A stretch of 57,819 nt of DNA. Source: Caloramator fervidus (GTDB lineage: Bacteria; Bacillota; Clostridia; Clostridiales; Caloramatoraceae). The DNA lies in assembly GCF_900108045.1 (NCBI RefSeq), contig NZ_FNUK01000011.1:1-57819 (forward strand). Reading direction: 5' to 3'. The notes under the pieces were generated by a model. It was not told the DNA's origin, did not search any database, and saw nothing but the letters and a program-made list of their open reading frames with translations. Shown piece after piece: positions 7,471 to 16,800 of the stretch. How positions within the stretch are numbered: position 1 is the stretch's first letter; every line of letters starts with the position of its first letter. The translations under genes were made by a program, and so were the position numbers.

Positions 7471-8130
7471 ATGCTAATGGAGAAAATAAAAGTTAATTAT
7501 AAGGGTATAATTTTTAGGCTTTTGTTTTCTTTGTCAATAGGTTTTCTAAGTAAAATATACCTTATTCTTAACAATTACAGGGGAAAGGTATATCATTTAA
7601 AAACTGTATTAGATGATATGATTCCTTTTAATAAGTATTTTGTAATACCATATCTTTATTGGTATATTTATATAGCTGCTGTTTTAATTTATTTTGCTGT
7701 GGTAGATGGGAAAAAATATTTCAAGCTTTTGTTAAGTATTTTAGTAGGTATGGGTATAAGTTGTATAATATATTATTTTTTTCCAACAACTGTTTCAAGG
7801 CCTTTGTTAAAGGGGGAGGATGTGTTTACGAAATTAGTGTTTTTTATTTACAAAAAGGACAACCCATATAATTGTTTTCCTAGTATTCATGTTATAAATT
7901 CATGCTTAGCAGCTATTTATGTAAACAGGGAAGGTATACTTAAAAATTATAAAATGATATCCACATTGATAGCTGTCAGTATAATACTTTCGACTCTTTT
8001 TATAAAACAGCATTATGTTTATGATGTGTTAGCAGGAATAATAGTTTCTTATATTATATATTTTGCGTTTAATCATAGTGTTGTATTAGATAGGGTAAAG
8101 CAAAGATATCCGCTTGAAATCAATAGATAA
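7471..8130 (+). CDS. PAP2-superfamily membrane phosphatase/phosphotransferase
   Basis: 219-aa integral membrane protein. PAP2 hallmarks are CFPSIHV (motif 2, catalytic His) and IKQHYVYDVLAG (motif 3, His-x5-Asp type), placed between hydrophobic helices as in lipid-phosphate phosphatases and inositol-phosphoceramide-synthase-like proteins. Likely substrates are prenyl or glycerolipid phosphates at the outer membrane face; the precise one is unknown. ATG at 7471 is chosen because GGTGG precedes it by the right distance; a GTG at 7459 overlaps that site. Convergent with the SpoIID-like gene. Confidence 0.8.
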   Translation: MLMEKIKVNYKGIIFRLLFSLSIGFLSKIYLILNNYRGKVYHLKTVLDDMIPFNKYFVIPYLYWYIYIAAVLIYFAVVDGKKYFKLLLSILVGMGISCIIYYFFPTTVSRPLLKGEDVFTKLVFFIYKKDNPYNCFPSIHVINSCLAAIYVNREGILKNYKMISTLIAVSIILSTLFIKQHYVYDVLAGIIVSYIIYFAFNHSVVLDRVKQRYPLEINR

Positions 8131-8150
8131 AGGCACCCTAGGGTGCCTTT
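8129..8150. terminator. Shared terminator, PAP2 gene / SpoIID-like gene
   Basis: Near-perfect palindrome AAAGGCACCC-TA-GGGTGCCTTT between convergent genes, overlapping the last codons of the minus-strand gene. Confidence 0.85.
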
Positions 8151-9960
8151 AATATAAGATCTCATTATAGTTTTGTATTTTAATATCTTTATAAAAGAAG
8201 CTTAGAATTTCCCTATAATTTTTCCCTTTTATTGCTAGATTCATAGCTCCATATTGGCTCATACCTACTCCGTGGCCATATCCTCCTCCAAATATGGTTA
8301 TTTCTTTGATTTTGTTTTTATTATATATTTTGTCTATTATGAAAAATGGAGAAGGAATGTTTTCAGTTTTAAATTTTAATCCTGATATTGTTTCAATATT
8401 TATTTCTTTAGGAGTTAATATATACTTAATGTTTGAAGGCCCCAAAATTTTAATCTTTTTTACATTGGTTATTATTATCATTTCTTGAGGAATTCCACTA
8501 CGGCTTATTTTTGATATATATATGTCTTTTATATCTCCTATACCTTCTTTAGGGATATTAGCTTTTTTATAAAAGTTTAAAAACCATTTTTCTTTAAAGT
8601 CGTTTGGATTTTTTAAATATCTTTTATATATGTTTTCATTTATAGTTTTATTCATTTCACTAAAGGGTAGTGTAAATTTCCATCTGAAATATGGAGAGTT
8701 AGAATCCACAGCACTTAAAGTCCAATCTTTAAAAAATTTTGATGCTTTTTCTTTTGAATCTATTCTAGCAATGTTTTCATTTGTATAGTTTTTAAAATCA
8801 AGGTAAGGCTTTGGATTTTGTTTTAATGGTTCTTTGTAAAATTCATCGTATGCTGCACCTAATCCACAGGAAGTTGAATAATATTTTGCATCTATTATTT
8901 TACCTTCATATGTTAAAACTTCGCCTTTTGTTTCTTCAATTGCCTTTTTACAAAGGTCGTTTGTAGGTCTTTCATTATAAACTTGGCTTTTTGTTGTATC
9001 GTCTATGTTAAATCCATACTTTGAAAATCTTCCATTTAGAATTTCTGATATAGCATAAGTTCTTGCTGCGACGCTTTGAACTTTATATCCTTCTACTCCT
9101 CCATATCCCGGCATTTCAGAGGGGACTACATATTTTAAGTAATCTTCAATATCTATTTCATTTATTATTCTAAGTTTTTTATTGTTTAAAAATATTTCTA
9201 TACTTCCAAAATACTCAGGAATATATCCGTTGTTTCTTCTAAGGGATGTTATTAAAATTGGTGATTCTTTTGGATATATAAATATTCTTTTATCTGTAAT
9301 GAAAATATTTTTATTTAATTCAACTTTTATTTTATCGTTTAGAAGACTGAAGGTAACGACGTCTTTTCCTTTTGTTTGTATTTGAAAATCTTTTGAAAAT
9401 ATATTAAATCCTTTTTTTGAGGTAATAGTTATTATGTTGTGGTCATAAGAAGAAAAATCTTGATTAGACAGTCCCACCCTTATTTTTTCAATTTTAGGAT
9501 AAGTTATTAAAATTGCTTTTATGTTGTTATCATCTAGTATAAATTTATAGTTAAGGCCTACTATTACATAGTTTGGGGTTACTAATTTATAAGTTTTACC
9601 TTGGGTTAAGTAGTAAAATGTATTGTTAAGATTATAAATTTTATCATCTATGTTGATAGTATTAATATCTTTTGCAAAAACTTTGCCTTTTATTGATTTT
9701 AAAGGTTTTATATAAACGGTTCTTAATCCTTTAAGCTTTATTTTATAGGCTTCAGATTCTATAAAATCTTCTTTTTTTACTGTAACCCATTTTGTATTTT
9801 TTCCGCATAATATTTTTAATTTATATGAATTTTTTAATTCTTTTTTTTCGATTAATATTCCACAATCTATGTTTGAAGGCATAAAAAATAGGAAATATGA
9901 TAAGGCTATTAGTATAAACAATATTGGAAGTATATATTTTAAAGGACTATCCTTTCTCAT
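8149..9960 (-). CDS. SpoIID/LytB-domain protein, probable peptidoglycan glycan-strand enzyme
   Basis: 603-aa exported protein. A signal-anchor helix (~8-27) is followed by ~230 residues of beta-rich sequence that I do not recognise, then the SpoIID/LytB domain (~250-600). Visible motifs are LKYVVPSEMPGYGGVEGYKVQ, AAARTYAIS-like VAARTYAIS, YYSTSCG, and near the C-terminus GYGHGVGMSQYGA. SpoIID is a lytic transglycosylase used in engulfment; the GVGMSQYGA and SEMP motifs are the family signatures. It is much longer than B. subtilis SpoIID (343 aa), so it may be a LytB-like or extended paralogue. The second of two ATGs fits better with GAGGTGG. Confidence 0.85.
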   Translation of the reverse strand: MRKDSPLKYILPILFILIALSYFLFFMPSNIDCGILIEKKELKNSYKLKILCGKNTKWVTVKKEDFIESEAYKIKLKGLRTVYIKPLKSIKGKVFAKDINTINIDDKIYNLNNTFYYLTQGKTYKLVTPNYVIVGLNYKFILDDNNIKAILITYPKIEKIRVGLSNQDFSSYDHNIITITSKKGFNIFSKDFQIQTKGKDVVTFSLLNDKIKVELNKNIFITDKRIFIYPKESPILITSLRRNNGYIPEYFGSIEIFLNNKKLRIINEIDIEDYLKYVVPSEMPGYGGVEGYKVQSVAARTYAISEILNGRFSKYGFNIDDTTKSQVYNERPTNDLCKKAIEETKGEVLTYEGKIIDAKYYSTSCGLGAAYDEFYKEPLKQNPKPYLDFKNYTNENIARIDSKEKASKFFKDWTLSAVDSNSPYFRWKFTLPFSEMNKTINENIYKRYLKNPNDFKEKWFLNFYKKANIPKEGIGDIKDIYISKISRSGIPQEMIIITNVKKIKILGPSNIKYILTPKEINIETISGLKFKTENIPSPFFIIDKIYNKNKIKEITIFGGGYGHGVGMSQYGAMNLAIKGKNYREILSFFYKDIKIQNYNEILY

Positions 9961-10028
9961 CATACCACCTCTTTATTTTTCTTAGTTTATTTTACAATAA
10001 TATTTTATTAATTAAAAGGTAATTTTTA

Positions 10029-10057
10029 TTGTTTAATATCAAAAAAAGTGATAAAAT
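10029..10057 (+). promoter_or_regulatory. Candidate promoter of pantothenate operon
   Basis: TTGTTT (10029-10034), 17-bp spacer, TAAAAT (10052-10057), about 55 bp before the first start codon. Moderate match to sigma-A consensus. Confidence 0.4.
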
Positions 10058-10111
10058 TAACTTTAGCCTGCATCCTTTATGGAGCGGGACTTTGGGCAAA
10101 GAGGTGTTAGT

Positions 10112-10948
10112 ATGAAAATAGGATTTATTGGTGCAGGAAAGGTAGGTTCTGCCTTTGGGCGCTACCTCTTTGAAAAGGGACTTGAAATTTCAGGTTATTT
10201 TAGCAGAAGTTTGAAATCCTCAGAGGAAGCTGCTTTGTTTACTAAATCAAAGCCTCTTTCTATGAAGGAGCTTGTAGAAGTTTCTGATTATATATTTATT
10301 ACAACTCCCGATGATGTCATATCAGAGGTTTGGCAAAGTCTTAAAAAATTTAATCTCAAGGGGAAAAGAATATTCCATATGAGTGGGTGCCTAAGCCTTG
10401 ATGTATTTGATGGTTATAAGGATTTAGGCTTAGGGTGCTATTGTCTTCATCCTTTATATCCCTTTACCGATAGAAATTGTTTTAAAAAATTAGAAGGTGT
10501 TATATTTTCTTTAGAGGGAGATAATATAGAAGGCATAAAGGATTTTTTACAAAAATCACAAATTAAATATTTTTTAATAAAAAAAGAAAATAAAGCTAAG
10601 TATCATTTAGCTGCGGTTTTTGCTTCTAATTATTTAGTTTCTTTAGCGAAGATATCTAAGGAGTTACTTTTAGAATCTGGAATAAAAGAAGAATTTATAA
10701 TAGATGCTATATATCCTTTAATGGAGGGGGCCCTTAATAATATAAAAGAAAAAGGAGTAGAAGGGGCATTAACAGGTCCTATTGTAAGAGGAGATTATTT
10801 AACTGTTAAAAGGCATGTAGAAAATGCAGGTATTTATAAAAATATATATAAAGAACTTGGGAAAATTGCTCTTTGTATAGAAAGACTAAAAAATGTTCAA
10901 GGTAAAAAAGAAAAGCTTGATAAAATAGAGGAAATTTTGAGGGGGTAG
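10112..10948 (+). CDS. Rossmann-like/DUF2520 dehydrogenase in the pantothenate operon
   Basis: 278 aa. The N-terminal NAD(P)-binding Rossmann fold (KIGFIGAGKVGSAFGRYL, then ITTPDDVI) is followed by a helical DUF2520-type C-terminal domain with HPLYPF and LTGPIVRGD. The fold is that of 6-phosphogluconate/ketopantoate-reductase-like enzymes. It is 3 bp from panB in a panB-panC-panD operon that has no panE, so a ketopantoate reductase role is a reasonable inference, not proven. GAGGTG before ATG 10112 decides the start. Confidence 0.8.
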   Translation: MKIGFIGAGKVGSAFGRYLFEKGLEISGYFSRSLKSSEEAALFTKSKPLSMKELVEVSDYIFITTPDDVISEVWQSLKKFNLKGKRIFHMSGCLSLDVFDGYKDLGLGCYCLHPLYPFTDRNCFKKLEGVIFSLEGDNIEGIKDFLQKSQIKYFLIKKENKAKYHLAAVFASNYLVSLAKISKELLLESGIKEEFIIDAIYPLMEGALNNIKEKGVEGALTGPIVRGDYLTVKRHVENAGIYKNIYKELGKIALCIERLKNVQGKKEKLDKIEEILRG

Positions 10949-10951
10949 ACT

Positions 10952-11788
10952 ATGAAAAAAACAGTTTCATATTTTAAAGAAGCAAAGAAAAGCGGCAAAA
11001 AAATAACCATGCTTACAGCGTATGATTATTCTATGGCAAAGATTATAGATGAAGCAGGAATAGATGGAATTTTAGTTGGAGATTCGTTAGGCATGGTTGC
11101 TTTAGGATATGAAAATACTCTTTCTGTAACCCTTGATGATATGATTCATCATATAAAAGCGGTAGTTAAAGGTGCAAAAAATGCTTTGATCGTTGGAGAT
11201 ATGCCATTTTTATCCTACCATGTATCTGTTGAAGAATCCATTAAAAATGCAGGAAGATTAATTCAGGAGGGAGGATGTCATGCTGTAAAACTAGAAGGAG
11301 GAGTTGAAGTATTAGATAAGGTAAAGGCAATTGTAAAGGCTCAGATACCAGTTATGGGACATATAGGGCTTACGCCTCAGTCAGTCAATTTACTTGGTGG
11401 CTTTAAAGTTCAAGGAAAATCTAAAGAGCAGATAAAAAAGCTTGTTGAGGATGCGAAGTATCTAGAGGAGGCAGGGGTTTTTGCTATAGTTTTAGAGGCA
11501 GTTCCTGATGAGGTAGCAAAGCTTATAACCGAATCTGTATCTATTCCAACTATAGGGATAGGAGCAGGAAGGTTTTGTGATGGCCAGATACTTGTTGTAA
11601 ACGATATGTTAGGACTTTTTAGCGATTTTGTTCCTAAGTTTGTAAAAAGATATAGAAATCTTAAAGAAGATATACAAGGTGCTATAAAGGAATATATAGA
11701 AGATGTTCAAAACGGTGGTTTTCCGGAGGATATACATTCGTTTAAAATAGATAAAACAATAATAGAGGAGATAAAAAAAGAAATTTAG
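10952..11788 (+). CDS. panB: 3-methyl-2-oxobutanoate hydroxymethyltransferase
   Basis: First committed step of pantothenate synthesis: transfers a hydroxymethyl group from methylene-THF to 2-oxoisovalerate to give ketopantoate, in the cytoplasm. The 278-aa length is typical. Motifs: [29 protein letters not shown] with the Mg-binding Asp, [26 protein letters not shown] and [14 protein letters not shown]. It follows the DUF2520 gene by 3 bp with GAGGGGG as ribosome site and precedes panC by 11 bp. Confidence 0.97.
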   Translation: MKKTVSYFKEAKKSGKKITMLTAYDYSMAKIIDEAGIDGILVGDSLGMVALGYENTLSVTLDDMIHHIKAVVKGAKNALIVGDMPFLSYHVSVEESIKNAGRLIQEGGCHAVKLEGGVEVLDKVKAIVKAQIPVMGHIGLTPQSVNLLGGFKVQGKSKEQIKKLVEDAKYLEEAGVFAIVLEAVPDEVAKLITESVSIPTIGIGAGRFCDGQILVVNDMLGLFSDFVPKFVKRYRNLKEDIQGAIKEYIEDVQNGGFPEDIHSFKIDKTIIEEIKKEI

Positions 11789-11799
11789 GGGGACTTAAA

Positions 11800-12645
11800 A
11801 TGGAGATAATAAGAAAGGTATCTGACATGAAAAAGAAAATTAATTCCATAGTAAAAGAAGGAAAGACTATAGGATTTGTTCCAACTATGGGTTATCTTCA
11901 TGATGGCCATAAAAGCCTTATAGAAAGGGCAAGAGAAGAAAATGAAGTTGTGGTTGTAAGCGTTTTTGTAAATCCTACTCAATTTGGGCCAAATGAAGAT
12001 TATGACAGATACCCAAGGGATGAGGAAAGGGATATAAAGGTTTGTAGTGAGGCAGGATGCGATATAATGTTTATTCCTAATAAAGATGATATGTATGGAC
12101 AAGATTACTCTACCTATGTTGAAGTTTTAAATCTTACTGAAGGGCTGTGCGGGGCTTCAAGGCCAGGACATTTTAGAGGAGTTGCAACAGTAGTAACAAA
12201 ACTTTTTAACATAGTAAAGCCTACAAGGGCATATTTTGGGCAAAAGGATGCTCAGCAGCTTGCGGTAATAAAAAGAATGGTGGAAGATTTAAATATGGAT
12301 GTTGAAATAGTTCCATGTCCCATAGTAAGGGAAAAAGACGGCCTTGCTATGAGTTCAAGAAATGTTTATTTAAGTGAAGATGAAAGAAAACAGGCTTTAG
12401 TTTTGTATAAATCTTTGAAACTGGCAGAGGATTTAATTAAAAATGGAGAAAGGAATGTAGAAAAAATAAAGGGTGAAATGATTAAACTTATAAATACAGC
12501 CAAAGATTCTGTTATAGATTATGTGGAAATTGTGGATAATAAAAATTTAAAGCCTTTAGAAAAAATAGAAGGTGAAGTTTTAATTGCCATTGCAGTTAAA
12601 ATTGGAAAAACAAGACTTATAGATAATACTGTTGTAAAAGTATAA
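11800..12645 (+). CDS. panC: Pantothenate synthetase (pantoate--beta-alanine ligase)
   Basis: ATP-dependent condensation of pantoate with beta-alanine. 281 aa, the normal length. The nucleotidyltransferase HxGH signature is in [16 protein letters not shown], the phosphate-binding [13 protein letters not shown] loop follows, then FGQKDAQQ and the KMSKS-like AMSSRN. Third gene of the pan operon; its stop codon TAAG forms part of the ribosome site of panD. Confidence 0.97.
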   Translation: MEIIRKVSDMKKKINSIVKEGKTIGFVPTMGYLHDGHKSLIERAREENEVVVVSVFVNPTQFGPNEDYDRYPRDEERDIKVCSEAGCDIMFIPNKDDMYGQDYSTYVEVLNLTEGLCGASRPGHFRGVATVVTKLFNIVKPTRAYFGQKDAQQLAVIKRMVEDLNMDVEIVPCPIVREKDGLAMSSRNVYLSEDERKQALVLYKSLKLAEDLIKNGERNVEKIKGEMIKLINTAKDSVIDYVEIVDNKNLKPLEKIEGEVLIAIAVKIGKTRLIDNTVVKV

Positions 12646-12656
12646 GGAGGATGGTT

Positions 12657-13037
12657 ATGCTTTTAAATATGCTAAAGGCTAAAATACACAGAGCAACTGT
12701 TACTGAAGCAAATTTAAATTATGTAGGCAGTATAACAATAGATGAAGAGCTGATGGATGCTGTTGGCATATACGAAAATGAAAGGGTGCAAATAGTAAAC
12801 ATAAACAATGGAGAAAGATTTGACACTTATGTTATAAAAGGAGAAAGGGGTAAAGGGCAGATCTGCTTAAATGGAGCTGCAGCAAGGCTTGTTCATCCGG
12901 GGGATAAGATAATTATAATGGCTTATTGTTTTGTGGAGGAAAAAGAGGCAAAGTTTTTAAAGCCAAAGGTTATTCTTGTTGATGATAATAATAGGATTGT
13001 TGAATATTTACATGAAGAACATGGTAAAATAGTATAA
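12657..13037 (+). CDS. panD: Aspartate 1-decarboxylase proenzyme
   Basis: Pyruvoyl enzyme making beta-alanine from aspartate. 126 aa. The self-processing Gly24-Ser25 pair is visible in YVGSITID, where cleavage yields the pyruvoyl cofactor. Also present are [29 protein letters not shown] and YCFVEE. The start at 12657 leaves six bases after AGGAGG; ATG 12651 would abut the ribosome site. As last gene it completes beta-alanine supply for PanC. A terminator overlaps the stop. Confidence 0.96.
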   Translation: MLLNMLKAKIHRATVTEANLNYVGSITIDEELMDAVGIYENERVQIVNINNGERFDTYVIKGERGKGQICLNGAAARLVHPGDKIIIMAYCFVEEKEAKFLKPKVILVDDNNRIVEYLHEEHGKIV

Positions 13038-13057
13038 GCACCCCTTTGGGTGCTTAT
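13034..13057. terminator. Shared terminator, panD / UPF0489 gene
   Basis: Ten-base-pair stem 13034-13043/13048-13057 with a CTTT loop between convergent genes, covering both stop codons. Confidence 0.85.
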
Positions 13058-13755
13058 ATCATTTTTTCATGAAATTTTTTGATTCTTTCAAGTTCTTCTT
13101 CTGTAGCTCCTAAAAGGCTAAGGGCTTTGAATATATAGGTATCGGCTTTTTCAGAGTAGAATTCTGGAGAGGTTGCAACGGTTAAAAGTTCTATTTCTTT
13201 AAAGTTTGGAAGGTTTTCAAAGGTTAAAATGGAGTATTCTATATTTTTTATTCCAAGTCTTGTTATAACTTCAAGGGTGTAGTCTATGCAGTTGTTTTTT
13301 ATATTTATAGATTTTACAAGCTTTTGAGGAACAAATTTTTCAGCAACCTTTGGGTCGTTAAGATTATAAGAATTATAAGGAACAACCCAGTATATTTTGC
13401 TTATAAATCCGTCTCTTATTGCATACCACATATAATCATCACAGTTCATATCTGTGTCTTTTAAAAGCGTAAGATTTTCTTGTTTATTTCTATAAAGATC
13501 GCTGTGGGCATCTATGTGGATAACTGTGTTGTTTAAGCTTCTGTTTATCCACCAATATGTGTATGATTTTTTGTGGTTTGTGAAAAACTTTTTTTGTTTT
13601 GTGTTTAAAAGGCCATGCTCCTTTAAATTCAAAATAAATTCTTCTATATCGCTTACAAAACATTCTTCGCCTTTATAAAGCCTTTTATTGTTTATTCCTT
13701 CTTGTTTTATAGGTTTTACTAAAAAATCTAGATCTATATCAACATAAATTCCCAT
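13054..13755 (-). CDS. UPF0489-like protein with arginase-type metal motifs
   Basis: 233 aa, cytoplasmic. The N-terminus has YVDIDLDFLV and residues near 80-90 have IHIDAHSDLY. Both resemble the metal-binding DxD and HxDxHxD motifs of the arginase/agmatinase/deacetylase fold, as reported for UPF0489 proteins. In arginases the DAHxD motif precedes DxD; here the order is reversed. GAGGTGAAACT precedes the ATG. The substrate is unknown. It is divergent from the transglutaminase-like gene by 72 bp. Confidence 0.65.
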   Translation of the reverse strand: MGIYVDIDLDFLVKPIKQEGINNKRLYKGEECFVSDIEEFILNLKEHGLLNTKQKKFFTNHKKSYTYWWINRSLNNTVIHIDAHSDLYRNKQENLTLLKDTDMNCDDYMWYAIRDGFISKIYWVVPYNSYNLNDPKVAEKFVPQKLVKSINIKNNCIDYTLEVITRLGIKNIEYSILTFENLPNFKEIELLTVATSPEFYSEKADTYIFKALSLLGATEEELERIKKFHEKMI

Positions 13756-13827
13756 AGTTTCACCTCTTGATGAAATATAAAAAATAAGTATAAAATATTT
13801 TTAAGTTAATTCAAGGGGGATAAAGTC

Positions 13828-15135
13828 TTGAAAAAGAAGATATATATTATTTTTTTTATCATATTACTTTTAAACATAAATGTTAAAGCTTCGTCAAACA
13901 AATATTATAACAAGTTTTATAGTTCTTTAAAAGATGCTGTTTTGTATAAAAAAAGTGTTGTTAAATTGTATGGATATGATTATTCAAAATTTAACGCTGG
14001 CTATGTTGTAAAAAATGTAATGTTAAAATATAAAAATACAAAATATGTAGTATCTGAAATAAGGATAAAAAAGTATAAAAAAACTACTTATGTTTACTTA
14101 AATTATAAATCTGCCCATTATGTAGCCAATAACAAAGATGAACTTGAAAATATTTTATTATCAGTTATAAAGTCTGGCAGAAAAAATGTATCTGTAAAGG
14201 TAAATAATTATACCCCAAATTATGATTTTAAGACAGTTATAAGCTCATTAGATCTTTCAACTTCAATGTATTTTGTATCAGGTTTTTCATATAAAATTTA
14301 TCAGTTTAAATTAATGCCAAGTCAGGTTGTTGTTGATTTTAATTTTTCTTATGTTAATTTATCAAGTTATCAAAGGTCAGGTCCAAGGATTATAGTAAAA
14401 AATGAAGATGAATTGTATAGGGCTTTAAAGAATGGAATTTACAATTTAAATGATAGGATTTATCTTATGTTTTCAGATTCTATAAAAAGTAAAGGTACAG
14501 ATATTATATTTGATTATATAGCAAAAGTTTTAGAGGATAATGGAGAACTTTATTATATAAAGTCCTATGGTTATATATCCTTTGATTCTAATGTGGTGGT
14601 ATTATTAGAGTATATGTTTAATAAGGAAGATTTAATTTTGATGAGAAATAAAGTAAAGGAAAAAGCAAAAAGCATAATAGAGGATATAATAAAACCAGAG
14701 ATGTCTGACTATGAAAAGGTAAAGGTTATTCATGACTATATCATAAAGAATACTAAATATGATTATTTAAATGTTTTAAATGATACAATACCAGAGGTTT
14801 CCCATACCCCTTATGGGACTTTGATAAACGGTGTTGCAGTATGTGATGGTTATGCCACAGCTTTTAATATGCTTTTAAGTATGGTAGGTGTTGAATCTAA
14901 AATAGTTTTTGGGTTTGCCAATGGTCTGCCTCATGCTTGGAACATGGTAAAATTAGACGGGACTTGGTATCATGTGGATGTTACCTTTGATGACCCTGTT
15001 GTAAATGGAGGAAAAATAGATGTTATAAGATATGATTATTTTATTATAACCGATAGTCAAATTTTACAAGATCATAGCTTTGACATGGCAAGATATCCTA
15101 GAACTGGTTCAGTTCCGTATAAGCATCAAAATTAA
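13828..15135 (+). CDS. Secreted transglutaminase-like protein
   Basis: 435 aa with a signal peptide (KKKIYIIFFIILLLNINVKAS). The first ~270 residues are Tyr/Lys-rich repeats of unknown fold. The C-terminal transglutaminase-like core (~285-420) has the Cys-His-Asp triad: Cys in GVAVCDGYATAFN, His in LPHAWNMVKL, Asp in WYHVDVTFDDP. Such domains act as proteases or cross-linkers; in Clostridia they are often surface proteins. It starts with TTG, supported by AAGGGGGA seven bases upstream. Monocistronic. Confidence 0.8.
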   Translation: MKKKIYIIFFIILLLNINVKASSNKYYNKFYSSLKDAVLYKKSVVKLYGYDYSKFNAGYVVKNVMLKYKNTKYVVSEIRIKKYKKTTYVYLNYKSAHYVANNKDELENILLSVIKSGRKNVSVKVNNYTPNYDFKTVISSLDLSTSMYFVSGFSYKIYQFKLMPSQVVVDFNFSYVNLSSYQRSGPRIIVKNEDELYRALKNGIYNLNDRIYLMFSDSIKSKGTDIIFDYIAKVLEDNGELYYIKSYGYISFDSNVVVLLEYMFNKEDLILMRNKVKEKAKSIIEDIIKPEMSDYEKVKVIHDYIIKNTKYDYLNVLNDTIPEVSHTPYGTLINGVAVCDGYATAFNMLLSMVGVESKIVFGFANGLPHAWNMVKLDGTWYHVDVTFDDPVVNGGKIDVIRYDYFIITDSQILQDHSFDMARYPRTGSVPYKHQN

Positions 15136-15155
15136 TTCGAATTATATATTTTGTA

Positions 15156-15197
15156 TTGTATAATATATTTTGTTAAATATCGAAATATATTATACAA
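15156..15197. repeat. Perfect 15-bp AT-rich inverted repeat
   Basis: Arms 15156-15170 and 15183-15197 around 12 bp, downstream of the transglutaminase-like gene and just before the riboswitch promoter. No T-run follows, so it could be a weak terminator or an operator. Confidence 0.6.
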
Positions 15198-15210
15198 ACA
15201 AGTAATATAA

Positions 15211-15239
15211 TTGACAAAAATATTAAGATGTGTTAATAT
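15211..15239 (+). promoter_or_regulatory. Promoter of riboswitch-permease transcript
   Basis: TTGACA (15211-15216), 17-bp spacer, TAATAT (15234-15239). Transcription would begin some 20 bases before the aptamer. Confidence 0.6.
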
Positions 15240-15262
15240 AAAATCAACAGAATAAGCTTAAG

Positions 15263-15337
15263 GCCATCCATATAATCCCAAGAATATGGCTTGGGAGTCT
15301 CTACCGAGGGGCCGTAAACTCCTCGACTATGGATGAG
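15263..15337 (+). ncRNA. Guanine-type purine riboswitch aptamer
   Basis: Matches the purine aptamer. P1 is 15265-15272/15328-15335 (CATCCATA/TATGGATG). The conserved TATAATC, the GTCTCTACC loop-junction and CCGTAAA L3 segments are present. The J3/1 specificity base in CGACTATG is C, the form that reads guanine or hypoxanthine, not adenine (U). It lies in the leader of an NCS2 purine permease, fitting known guanine switches such as xpt and pbuG. Confidence 0.93.
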
Positions 15338-15345
15338 CTAGGGGG

Positions 15346-15388
15346 ATATTGCCATCTAGCTCTCCATAGCTGGATGGCAATATTTTTT
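15346..15388 (+). terminator. Riboswitch-controlled terminator
   Basis: Sixteen-base-pair stem 15346-15361/15368-15383 with one G-U, then six T. The P1 3' strand (15327-15341) can instead pair with 15356-15369 with one bulge, forming an antiterminator. Ligand binding should therefore turn expression off. Confidence 0.9.
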
Positions 15389-15404
15389 AAGGAGGGGTTA
15401 TGTG

Positions 15405-16790
15405 ATGCTTGAAAGACTATTTAAGCTTAAAGAAGCAGGAACAGATGTTAAAACGGAAATACTTGCAGGAATAACAACATTTATCACTATGGCCTATATA
15501 ATATTTGTAAATCCTAATATATTAAAGTTTGCAGGAATGAATAGTAAAGGTGTCATAGGAGATTTAGCTTCAGGATTTAATGCTATAAACGATCCGGTAG
15601 TAGCTTCTGTTTTTGCTGCAACAGCAATTTCAGCAGCGATAGGAACCTTTATTATGGCTTTATACGCTAATCTTCCTTTTGCTCAAGCTCCAGGCATGGG
15701 ACTTAATGCATTTTTTACTTATAGCGTGTGTATAAATTTAGGATATACTTGGCAGCAGGCTTTAGCTGCGGTATTTATATCTGGAATTTTATTTATAATA
15801 ATAACGGTAACTTCTTTAAGGGAAAAAATAGTAGATGCTTTGCCTAAAAATTTAAAACTTGCTATATCAGCAGGCATAGGACTTTTTATAGCCTTTATAG
15901 GCCTTAAAAACGGTGGTATTATAGTTGATAATCCTGCCACCTTAGTAAGCTTTGGGAAATTTACGGACAAGCATGCTCTTTTAACTTTAATTGGAATTAT
16001 AATAACTTCAGTATTGATGGCAAGGAGGGTAAAAGGTTCAATATTGATAGGCATTATTCTTACAACTATAATAGGAATCCCCATGGGAATTACTAATTTA
16101 AACGGGGCAGAGATTATAAGCATGCCACCATCCCTTTCACCTACATTTATGAAGCTTGATTTTAAAGGGCTTTTAAGCTTAAAGGGTGGAATTTTAGGAG
16201 CTTTATCTAGCCTTATTATGATTGTTATATCCTTTAGTTTAGTTGATATGTTTGATACTATTGGAACTTTAGTTGGAACTGCTCAAAAGGCAAATATGCT
16301 TGATGAAAATGGAAAAATGAAAAATATGAATAAAGCTCTTTTAGCTGATGCTGTTGCAACAGCTTGTGGAGCTTTACTTGGAACAAGCACTGTTACAACT
16401 TATGTAGAATCAACAGCTGGAATTTCCCAAGGGGGTAAAACAGGCCTAACTTCTTTTACCGTTGGAGTTTTATTCTTGCTTTCCCTATTCTTTAAAGGAA
16501 TAGTTGGGGTTGTTCCTCCTGAAGCTACGGCACCTGCCCTTATTATAGTGGGTGTTTTAATGATGGGGGCAGTTAAAGATATAGATTTTGAAGATTTTAC
16601 TGAAGCTCTTCCTGCATTTTTTACAATATCTATAATACCTTTTAGCTACAGCATTGCAAATGGTATAGCAGCAGGAATTATATTCTATCCTATAGTAAAA
16701 AATGTAACAGGAAGATTTAAAGAAGTTCATCCTTTACTGTATGTTTTAGCTATATTGTTTATATTAAGGTTTACAATATTCCCCCATTAG
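15405..16790 (+). CDS. NCS2-family guanine/hypoxanthine permease
   Basis: 461-aa, ~12-14-helix membrane transporter of the AzgA/PbuG/PbuO branch. Signatures: EILAGITTFITMAYIIFVNPNIL, FAQAPGMGLNAFFTYSV, DMFDTIGTLVGTA and TSTVTTYVESTAGISQGGKTGLT. It imports guanine or hypoxanthine by proton symport, consistent with the upstream guanine riboswitch. ATG 15405 is chosen for its 7-base spacing from GGAGGGG. The gene ends in a strong terminator shared with the Na/Pi transporter. Confidence 0.93.
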   Translation: MLERLFKLKEAGTDVKTEILAGITTFITMAYIIFVNPNILKFAGMNSKGVIGDLASGFNAINDPVVASVFAATAISAAIGTFIMALYANLPFAQAPGMGLNAFFTYSVCINLGYTWQQALAAVFISGILFIIITVTSLREKIVDALPKNLKLAISAGIGLFIAFIGLKNGGIIVDNPATLVSFGKFTDKHALLTLIGIIITSVLMARRVKGSILIGIILTTIIGIPMGITNLNGAEIISMPPSLSPTFMKLDFKGLLSLKGGILGALSSLIMIVISFSLVDMFDTIGTLVGTAQKANMLDENGKMKNMNKALLADAVATACGALLGTSTVTTYVESTAGISQGGKTGLTSFTVGVLFLLSLFFKGIVGVVPPEATAPALIIVGVLMMGAVKDIDFEDFTEALPAFFTISIIPFSYSIANGIAAGIIFYPIVKNVTGRFKEVHPLLYVLAILFILRFTIFPH

Positions 16791-16800
16791 AATTAATATA

